From contig JAMNXX010000220.1 in the NCBI GenBank assembly GCA_023623095.1, positions 1-21,256 of the forward strand: a DNA stretch of 21,256 nucleotides, in the 5' to 3' direction. The position numbers and the translations under genes were made by a program. Below, one piece after another: positions 8,152-14,191 of the stretch; within the stretch, counting starts at the first letter, position 1; every line of letters begins with the position of its first letter. The notes below the pieces were generated by a model that saw only the letters and a list, made by a program, of their open reading frames with translations, made no database searches and was not told the DNA's origin. The stretch comes from Bacillota bacterium (GTDB lineage Bacteria > Bacillota > Clostridia > Peptostreptococcales > Thermotaleaceae).

Positions 8152-8943
8152 ATGCGAATCATTGTTTTAATGAAACAAGTTTTAAATAGCGAGCAGGTTG
8201 CCTTTCATCGAGATGATGATACGGGCACATATACGCTGATTCGGAACCCGATGGACTCGATCATGAACTATGATGATGGCAATGCTTTGGAGATGGCTTT
8301 GCGGTGGAAGGATCAAAACCCGGAGACACATATTACTGTGCTCAGCATGGGTCCACCTGGGGCAGAAGATATGCTTCGAGAATGTTTGGCCATCGGAGTG
8401 GATCAGGCGATTTTAGTAACGGATGAACGGATCAGCGGTGCGGATACAGTTGCAACAGCTACTTATCTGGCATCTTCCATAAACAAAATAGGGGAATATG
8501 ATCTTATTTTGGCGGGCTACCAGAGCCAAGACGGACGTACAGGACAAATAGGGCCGATGGTGGCAGAGAAATTAGGAATCCCCCAAATCACGTATGTCCG
8601 AACATTTTATGAAGAGGCAGGCAGATTGATAGGGATTAGAGAGTTGGGCGAGATGGATGAAAAAACAGCAATCGAAATGCCCTGTGTTGTCGTGATCTCA
8701 AAGCAAAAATACTGTCTCAGGGGGATGACCTTATCTGCAATTCGAAAAGCATTGAAAAAAGAAATCTGCATATGGAATTTGGAAGATATCTGTGGAAAAG
8801 CAGCAATATGTTTATCGCGAACAGCCACAATCGAAATAGAGCAAGTTGAAAAAAAGAGAAAAAACAAGATTGTAAAATTTGAAGACTGTCAAAATGGAAT
8901 TTTAGCGGATATCATTCGAGAAGTTCAGAAATTGGGCTGCTGA
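8152..8943 (+). CDS. etfB: Electron transfer flavoprotein beta subunit
   Basis: This is a 263-residue EtfB/FixA family protein, one half of the flavin-containing electron carrier that links acyl-CoA dehydrogenases to other redox partners. Seen here are the N-terminal MRIIVLMKQV, NPMDSIMNYDDGNALEMAL, the nucleotide-binding stretch LILAGYQSQDGRTGQIGPMVAEKLG, and a basic C-terminal helix (VEKKRKNKIVKF). AGGAG (8133-8137) lies about 14 bases before the ATG, a long spacing. No EtfA gene follows: the next 480 bases are non-coding. Its partner, and the acyl-CoA dehydrogenase or reductase it serves, must be elsewhere. The C-terminal quarter from about residue 195 reads as less typical than the rest. 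Whether it is a bifurcating type is not decided. Confidence 0.9.
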   Translation: MRIIVLMKQVLNSEQVAFHRDDDTGTYTLIRNPMDSIMNYDDGNALEMALRWKDQNPETHITVLSMGPPGAEDMLRECLAIGVDQAILVTDERISGADTVATATYLASSINKIGEYDLILAGYQSQDGRTGQIGPMVAEKLGIPQITYVRTFYEEAGRLIGIRELGEMDEKTAIEMPCVVVISKQKYCLRGMTLSAIRKALKKEICIWNLEDICGKAAICLSRTATIEIEQVEKKRKNKIVKFEDCQNGILADIIREVQKLGC

Positions 8944-9030
8944 CAGCAGCGATTCAAAGAATGTTTTATCGCAAAATGGTATCAGATTGTATAGGAACCT
9001 AAAAAATATCATAAAAAACGATGCAAGATG

Positions 9031-9134
9031 GAGCGGCGAGTTGATATGATACCTCCAAGCAGATAATCTAATTTTAATGAATTAAACTGTTTGCTTTGGA
9101 GGTGTCCTATCAAGTGATAGCCGCTTCTTTTTTT
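9031..9134 (+). terminator. Long imperfect hairpin with T-run after etfB
   Basis: The left arm runs from AGCGGC (about 9032-9037) through TTGATATGATACCTCCAAGC (9041-9060). It pairs with TTGCTTTGGAGGTGTCCTATCAA (9091-9113) and AGCCGCTT (9119-9126), with a few bulges and mismatches. A small AT stem (TAATT/AATTA) sits in the loop. A run of T directly follows (9126-9134). It is much longer than a usual terminator but is best read as the end of the etfB transcript. Confidence 0.6.
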
Positions 9135-9335
9135 ACAAAATAAAATATTTTTATGATGCAAAATGATTTTTTTCAGTCCGTTTTGAATTCGATCGATTTT
9201 ATATTTGTTCTGGAGATATGGCTTTAAAGATTGAATGATTCTACAAAGTTCAGGGCAAACTATCCTTGAATATAAAGATCGAAAAAGCCATGATAATTAA
9301 CAATATGACCGATATGAACAAAATATCTGAATATA
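9135..9335. other. AT-rich intergenic stretch, no gene seen
   Basis: About 200 AT-rich bases lie between the etfB hairpin and the next promoter. Frames are short and lack ribosome binding sites. I see no RNA gene or clear repeat. Confidence 0.5.
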
Positions 9336-9364
9336 TTGACAAATTTTTATCATAAAAATATAAT
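9336..9364 (+). promoter_or_regulatory. Perfect-consensus sigma-A promoter for the FMN-domain lipoprotein
   Basis: TTGACA (9336-9341), a 17-base spacer, then TATAAT (9359-9364): both hexamers and the spacing match the consensus exactly. The predicted transcript would start near 9371 and carry a leader of about 55 bases to the ribosome binding site AAAAAGGAGG (9411-9420). Strong constitutive expression is expected. Confidence 0.85.
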
Positions 9365-9426
9365 CAAATTAATCATTATGCTAGAATATTTCAAATTTCT
9401 AGGAGGATTGAAAAAGGAGGATGAAC

Positions 9427-10536
9427 ATGAAAAAAACGTTATCAATTTTTCTGGTACTTATCCTAGTCTTAGCGGTATTTGTCGGCTGTGCACAGCAGAC
9501 AGAAACAGAGCCGGAACCGGAAAATGGTGAAGTTGGAGAAGCTACATCAGAGATTGCAAAGATAGGTCTTGGACATATTACATCGATTGCCAAATCAAAG
9601 GATCTAGGAGTGGATGAAGAAGGAAATGAAGTACTTCCGGTAGGGCAAGTAGACACCGTTATTGCTGCTGTTGCTTTCGATCAAGACGGCAGAGTGGTAA
9701 AAGTCGCTATCGACAATGCGCAAACGAAAGTAGAGTTCAACAAAGATCTTACATTAAAATCTGATCCAAAGGCAGAGTACAAAACCAAAGTTGAATTAGG
9801 TGACGAATACGGAATGCGTAAGGCTTCCAGTATCGACAAAGAATGGTATCAACAAGCAGAAGCCCTTGGAGACTGGATGGTCGGCAAAACAGTTGATGAG
9901 ATTAAAGCAATGAAAGTGAAACAACGAGATGAAGCGCATCCAGCAGTACCGGATGTTCCTGAATTAACATCTCTTGTAACGATCACCGTTGAAGATTATA
10001 TCGCTGCAGTTGAAGAAGCATACAACAATGCCATCGATGTTGAAGCAGGTGCGGAAACATTGGGTCTTGGGACAAAGATATCTATCGCTAAATCTACTGG
10101 GCTAGGCACGGATGCAGAAGGCAAAGAAGTTCTTCCCCTTGCACAAGTAGATACAGTTATCGTTGCTACAGCATTTGATGGAGATGGCAAGGTTGCGGGC
10201 ACGATTATAGACAATGCGCAAACGAAAATCCAATTTGATAAGGAAGGAAAGGTTACTTCAGATAGAAATGCAGAATACAAAACCAAAGTTGAATTGGGCG
10301 ACGAATATGGTATGATTAAAGCGTCCAGTATCAATAAAGAATGGTATCAACAAGCACAAGCCCTTGGAGATTGGATGGTCGGCAAAACAGTTGATGAGAT
10401 TAAGGCTATGAAAGTGAAACAACGGGATGAAGCGCATCCAGCAGTACCGGATGTTCCTGAATTAACATCTCTTGTAACAATCACCGTTCAAGATTATATC
10501 GCTGCGGTTGAAGAAGCTTATGCAAACGCGAAATAA
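9427..10536 (+). CDS. Lipoprotein with two tandem FMN-binding-type domains
   Basis: This is a 369-residue secreted lipoprotein. The signal peptide MKKTLSIFLVLILVLAVFVG ends in a lipobox with C21 as the lipidated residue. Two copies of a domain of about 160 residues follow, offset by exactly 498 bases (166 codons): 9565-10033 and 10063-10531. Each has a beta core (QVDTVIAA..DGRVVKVAIDNAQTK), DEYGM.KASSI.KEWYQQA, GDWMVGKTVDEIKAMKVKQR, and a tail PDVPELTSLVTITV. The layout resembles the FMN_bind domain of NqrC, RnfG and Listeria PplA, which ApbE flavinylates on the Thr of D-x2-[ST]-G-A-T. Here the matching site reads E-L-T-S-L-V-T in both copies, so the Thr is kept but the context is altered. 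AAAAAGGAGG fits ATG 9427 better than ATG 9421. Two ApbE genes follow. It is probably the surface electron carrier of the locus; flavinylation is inferred. Confidence 0.8.
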   Translation: MKKTLSIFLVLILVLAVFVGCAQQTETEPEPENGEVGEATSEIAKIGLGHITSIAKSKDLGVDEEGNEVLPVGQVDTVIAAVAFDQDGRVVKVAIDNAQTKVEFNKDLTLKSDPKAEYKTKVELGDEYGMRKASSIDKEWYQQAEALGDWMVGKTVDEIKAMKVKQRDEAHPAVPDVPELTSLVTITVEDYIAAVEEAYNNAIDVEAGAETLGLGTKISIAKSTGLGTDAEGKEVLPLAQVDTVIVATAFDGDGKVAGTIIDNAQTKIQFDKEGKVTSDRNAEYKTKVELGDEYGMIKASSINKEWYQQAQALGDWMVGKTVDEIKAMKVKQRDEAHPAVPDVPELTSLVTITVQDYIAAVEEAYANAK

Positions 10537-10561
10537 TGCTCAACCGATACTTGAAGAACAC

Positions 10562-10591
10562 AAAACTCCCTCAGGTCAATGAGGGAGTTTT
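10562..10591 (+). terminator. Rho-independent terminator after the FMN-domain lipoprotein
   Basis: AAAACTCCCTC (10562-10572) pairs with GAGGGAGTTTT (10581-10591), an 11-pair stem with an 8-base loop; the T-rich side ends the stem. It likely limits read-through, so the lipoprotein would be made in excess over the ApbE enzymes. Confidence 0.75.
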
Positions 10592-10606
10592 GCATCAATA
10601 CTCCTC

Positions 10607-10635
10607 TTGCATAACAGTATTTTTTTTGCTAAGAT
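10607..10635 (+). promoter_or_regulatory. Extended -10 promoter directly before the first apbE
   Basis: TTGCAT (10607-10612), a 17-base spacer, then TAAGAT (10630-10635) with an extended TGC before it (10627-10629). The start of transcription would fall near 10642, only a couple of bases from the ATG at 10644. Confidence 0.55.
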
Positions 10636-10643
10636 AGATTGGG

Positions 10644-11747
10644 ATGATGCAGATGAAAAAATTAACAGCGTTTTGGATATCAGTTATCATGCTCGTGCTT
10701 TTCTTATCAAGCTGCCAAATAAAACCGGAGATGGAGTATCAAAAATATGAGGGCAGCTTTTTTGATACATTTGATACTTTAACACAAGTGGTTGCTTACA
10801 CCAAAAGCGAGCAGGAGTTTCACGATTATTTTGAGAAGATTCACACGCGCTTTCAAGAACTTCATAGACTGTATGATATCTATCATGATTATCCGGGAAT
10901 CAACAATATAAAGACGATCAACGACAATGCCGGGATCCAGCCGGTGAAAGTAGAAAAAGAAATTATCGATCTTATCTTGTTCAGTAAGGAATGGTACGAG
11001 CGCACGGACGGCCGTACAAATATCGCCATGGGATCGGTATTGCAGATATGGCATCAATATCGGGAGCAGGGACAATCCGAACCGCAAAATGCCAAACTTC
11101 CTTCACTGGATGCATTGCAAGAAGCTGCAAAACACACGGATATCGATCAAGTGCTCGTCGATACGGAAAATAGTACCGTATATCTTGCCGATAAACGGAT
11201 GCGCTTAGATGTCGGCGCTGTTGCAAAGGGCTTTGCGACAGAGATTGTAGCCCGGGAGATCATGGCAGAAGGGCTTGAGTCTGGGATTATCAGTGCAGGC
11301 GGGAATATTCGGGTGCTTGGAAAACCTCTTGATGGCATCCGTGAGCGCTGGGGAATCGGCATACAGGATCCGCAGCAGTTTATCTTGTCGGATGAACAAA
11401 AACTTTTGGATACGATTTTTGTAAACAATGCATCGGTGGTGAGCAGCGGAGATTATCAGAGGTATTATATCGTAGATGGAAAGAGGATTCATCATTTGAT
11501 CGATCCGAGCACGCTGATGCCTGCAGAATATTATCGTGCCGTGACGGTTGTAGCTGAACATTCAGGAGTTGCAGATTTTTTATCAAGTTCTTTGTTTTTG
11601 TTGCCGTATGAAGAAAGCCGTGCATTGGCGGACAGCATGGATGGGGTTGAAGCGATATGGGTCATGCAGGATGGAAGGCTGGAGGCGACAGATGGCATGA
11701 AAAAAATCATGAAAAGCAACGGGGCATCCGGTGCAAAATCGCAATGA
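10644..11747 (+). CDS. apbE: FAD:protein FMN transferase (ApbE family), lipoprotein, copy 1
   Basis: This is a 367-residue ApbE-type enzyme that transfers FMN from FAD onto a threonine of secreted flavoproteins, with Mg2+. A signal peptide leads to a lipobox FLSSC (C24 from ATG 10644), so it acts outside the cell, tethered to the membrane. Family motifs: FDTFDTLTQVVAY, GRTNIAMGSVLQIW, RLDVGAVAKGFATEI, SGIISAGGNIRVLG, VSSGDYQRYY and HHLIDPST. Two sites drift from the consensus: after HHLIDPST the usual TGxP reads LMPAEYY, and the metal-binding A-D-x-L-S-T reads ADFLSSSLF (Thr to Ser). No real Shine-Dalgarno precedes ATG 10644; ATG 10653 (MKKLTAFW) is an alternative start. It lies between the FMN-domain lipoprotein and a second apbE, and may have diverged to serve one acceptor. 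Confidence 0.9.
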   Translation: MMQMKKLTAFWISVIMLVLFLSSCQIKPEMEYQKYEGSFFDTFDTLTQVVAYTKSEQEFHDYFEKIHTRFQELHRLYDIYHDYPGINNIKTINDNAGIQPVKVEKEIIDLILFSKEWYERTDGRTNIAMGSVLQIWHQYREQGQSEPQNAKLPSLDALQEAAKHTDIDQVLVDTENSTVYLADKRMRLDVGAVAKGFATEIVAREIMAEGLESGIISAGGNIRVLGKPLDGIRERWGIGIQDPQQFILSDEQKLLDTIFVNNASVVSSGDYQRYYIVDGKRIHHLIDPSTLMPAEYYRAVTVVAEHSGVADFLSSSLFLLPYEESRALADSMDGVEAIWVMQDGRLEATDGMKKIMKSNGASGAKSQ

Positions 11748-11776
11748 CAGATCAGCCTATATGGAGGAATTAGAAA

Positions 11777-12823
11777 ATGATAAAAAAGAAAGCCATCCCT
11801 TTTTTTCTTTTATCTTTGATCATCTTTCTATCAGGCTGTACTGAATTAGGCCGACGAGGAGGAGATGAACCGGATACAAAGACAGAATTTGTTTTGGGAA
11901 CGGTCGTCACGGTACAGATATACGATCATGCATCCGAAGCGCTTTTTGATAAGATATTTGATAGGTTAAGAGAGATAGAAGAGAAGATGACGATCAACCA
12001 AGAAAACAGTGAAGTACTTGAAGTCAATAAAAATGCAGGCATTGACTTTGTTCATGTATCGGAAGACACATTTCATGTCATCCAAAGAGGAAAAATATTC
12101 TCTGAGCTTTCTCGAGGGAGATTTGATATATCCATAGGGCCCCTTGTAAAGCTGTGGAATATTGGAACAGAAGAAGCGAGAGTTCCTTCCCGGGAAGAAA
12201 TCGATCAGAAAAAGCAGTTAGTAGATTATCGAGATGTGCTTTTAAATGAATCTGAGAAAAGTGTCATGCTGAAAAAAGAAGGAATGTTCCTTGATCTTGG
12301 GGGGATTGCAAAAGGATTTGCAGCAGATGAAATCGTGAAGATTTTTGAAGAAAATCATGTAGAAAGCGGATTGATCAATGTGGGAGGAAATGTGTTTGCC
12401 CATGGAAACCGACTGGACGGAGCAGATTGGAGGATCGGCATACGGAATCCTTCTTCCTCTTCTTCCGCAGGAGATTATATTGGAATCATCAGTGTCTCCG
12501 ATAAAACCGTGGTGACTTCCGGGATCTATGAGCGGTATTTTGAGGAAGATGGAAAGCGGTATCATCACATATTAGATCCGGAAACAGGGTATCCTGTTGA
12601 AAATAATCTTGTAAGCGTGACCATCATCGGGGAGCATTCTATTGATGCAGATGCGCTTTCTACGGCTGTCTTTTCTCTAGGACTGGAGGAAGGGATGAAA
12701 CTCATACAAGAATTGGAAGATACAGAGGCGATATGGATTACAAAAGAAAATCAAGTGTACGTGACACCCGGGCTTCTCGATCACTTTGAACTGACCCATC
12801 CGCAATTTACACTGGTGAAGTAA
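11777..12823 (+). CDS. apbE: FAD:protein FMN transferase (ApbE family), lipoprotein, copy 2
   Basis: This is a 348-residue paralogue of the preceding gene with the same role. The signal peptide MIKKKAIPFFLLSLIIFLSG gives C21 in the lipobox. Motifs are closer to the family consensus than in copy 1: FVLGTVVTVQIYD, GRFDISIGPLVKLWNIG, FLDLGGIAKGFAADEI, SGLINVGGNVFAHG, WRIGIRNPSS, TVVTSGIYERYF, HHILDPETGYPVENN, and the Mg2+ site DADALSTAVFSLG. ATG 11777 follows GGAGG (11763-11767). It lies 29 bases after copy 1, so both are probably in one transcript that ends at the hairpin at 12842. It is the better candidate for the main flavinylating enzyme of the locus, equivalent to FmnB in Listeria. Confidence 0.93.
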   Translation: MIKKKAIPFFLLSLIIFLSGCTELGRRGGDEPDTKTEFVLGTVVTVQIYDHASEALFDKIFDRLREIEEKMTINQENSEVLEVNKNAGIDFVHVSEDTFHVIQRGKIFSELSRGRFDISIGPLVKLWNIGTEEARVPSREEIDQKKQLVDYRDVLLNESEKSVMLKKEGMFLDLGGIAKGFAADEIVKIFEENHVESGLINVGGNVFAHGNRLDGADWRIGIRNPSSSSSAGDYIGIISVSDKTVVTSGIYERYFEEDGKRYHHILDPETGYPVENNLVSVTIIGEHSIDADALSTAVFSLGLEEGMKLIQELEDTEAIWITKENQVYVTPGLLDHFELTHPQFTLVK

Positions 12824-12841
12824 ATTTTTATCTCTTTATAA

Positions 12842-12876
12842 AAAAAACTCACCCTGAAAAGGGTGAGTTTTTTATT
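12842..12876. terminator. Bidirectional terminator between apbE and the substrate-binding protein
   Basis: AAAAAACTCACCC (12842-12854) pairs with GGGTGAGTTTTTT (12861-12873). A T-run follows on the plus strand, and the A-run gives a T-run on the minus strand. It serves both convergent genes. Confidence 0.88.
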
Positions 12877-12878
12877 TT

Positions 12879-13823
12879 TTAAATGAGGCTATCATCTGCA
12901 AGTTCTTCTAGCGAATAATCACTGGTAGTTAATTCTTTGGAGCGAAGCCAATCCAATACGTCCTTGAAATCTTGTTCTTCAGGCATAGAAGCTTTTTGAT
13001 AGTCTGGAAGGGTCAGGGTATTTTTGATCGTTTCGGGGAATCCTGCTTCCGCGATCAAAACATCGATATAATTTTCTAAGGGCTCCTCTTTCAAATATTC
13101 AACCGCTCGATTATAAGCCCTGTAGCATGCTTGGATTTCCTGCCTTTTATTATCAATTGCGTCTTGAGAAAACAACATGATTCCGGGGTTTAGCCCCAAT
13201 TGTTCAGAGTTGATAAGCGGTTTGCCTCCTTCATCGATTGCAACGCTTGCCAAAGGTTCAGGTAATGTTGCCATATCGATCTTATTGTTTCGAAGCATTT
13301 CCAGTCGAGTAGGGATCTTTGGGATAATGACTTTTTCTGCAGAATGTTCCGGAACGTTTTCGAGCATCTTATCGGTTAGATATTCGATGATCGTGTTTTT
13401 AGAAATCCCGATTGTTCCTCCTTTAATCTCTGTAAGTTGAGAAATATCGGAGTTTTGTGCTGCGATCAGATGATAAAGTCCATCTGTCTTCGATGTGATT
13501 TTTACGTCCAATCCGCTGTCTTTTAAAAAGATTGCAGCGAGGATATCGGATACAACTCCGTCAATATTTCCCGTCTGAAAAGCGGCATCTCGATCGACAG
13601 CGCTTTTAAAATGTTCGATCTTGATTTTCAGCCCTTCTTCCTCGAAATAGCCATTATGCGCTGCGATAATAAAGGGAATAGAGTCTACATCCGGCAATAT
13701 GCCGATTGTAAGGGTTTGCGTGCTTTGTGAATCCGTTTCAGAGGGTTGTTTACTGGAGCAGCCGAATCCGGAAAATCCAAGCAGAACCACTAAAATGAAA
13801 ATGCATAGACGTTTTTTTGTCAT
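12879..13823 (-). CDS. ABC-type substrate-binding lipoprotein, NMT1/SsuA-like
   Basis: This is a 314-residue substrate-binding protein of the NitT/TauT (NMT1/THI5-like) type. The signal peptide ends in a lipobox FSGFGC, then a polar linker. The mature part opens with LTIGILPDVDSIPFIIAAHN and GYFEEEGLKIKIEHF, typical of this family, followed by AAFQTGNIDGVVSDILAAIF and the interlobe region MATLPEPLASVAI. The ribosome binding site GAGGTGAT (minus strand) precedes the ATG at 13823. No permease or ATPase gene is in the window, so it is an orphan here. It is the only reverse-strand gene and splits the flavin genes from the dehydrogenase. Ligands of the family include sulfonates, thiamine precursors and, for RibY, riboflavin. 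A flavin-related ligand would fit the context but nothing in the sequence proves it. Confidence 0.85.
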   Translation of the reverse strand: MTKKRLCIFILVVLLGFSGFGCSSKQPSETDSQSTQTLTIGILPDVDSIPFIIAAHNGYFEEEGLKIKIEHFKSAVDRDAAFQTGNIDGVVSDILAAIFLKDSGLDVKITSKTDGLYHLIAAQNSDISQLTEIKGGTIGISKNTIIEYLTDKMLENVPEHSAEKVIIPKIPTRLEMLRNNKIDMATLPEPLASVAIDEGGKPLINSEQLGLNPGIMLFSQDAIDNKRQEIQACYRAYNRAVEYLKEEPLENYIDVLIAEAGFPETIKNTLTLPDYQKASMPEEQDFKDVLDWLRSKELTTSDYSLEELADDSLI

Positions 13824-13859
13824 AAGATCACCTCAAATTATTATAAAAATTAACAAAAT

Positions 13860-13887
13860 ATTGTGAGAAACAAATCATTTTCACAAT
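13860..13887. promoter_or_regulatory. Dyad near the promoter of the substrate-binding protein gene
   Basis: ATTGTGAGAA (13860-13869) and TTTTCACAAT (13878-13887) form a 10-base inverted repeat with one wobble and an 8-base gap. On the minus strand a TATAAT hexamer lies at 13845-13840, and this dyad covers its -35 region, which has no consensus hexamer. That arrangement suits an operator or an activator site for the reverse gene. Confidence 0.45.
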
Positions 13888-14191
13888 TAAATAAATATAG
13901 ATATTTTCATTTCAGTATAACCAATCGGCAACAAAAATAGGAGGCTGAATTTTAATCAGAGGTTTTGCTTGAATGGTTTGTATTTTATTTGTACAAGATA
14001 ATATTAACATATTTCTTTATGAACAGAATTTACAAAAAGCTTTCTTAATGACCAAAACATAGATATTTTCAATAGATATGGTAAAATTTTAACAGAGGAA
14101 GTCGAAGAATTAAGAAAATTTTATCATTTTTGGGCAGAAATGAGATAAAGATTTTTCGATGAGATGGCGAAAAAGTAAGGGAGGAAAGAAG
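13888..14191. promoter_or_regulatory. Divergent intergenic region with a weak promoter for ndh2
   Basis: No gene is visible here. A 13-base direct repeat, ATAGATATTTTCA, occurs at 13897-13909 and 14059-14071. An extended -10 element, TGGTAAAAT (14079-14087), is the best promoter candidate for the dehydrogenase gene, but no good -35 hexamer matches it. Confidence 0.3.
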
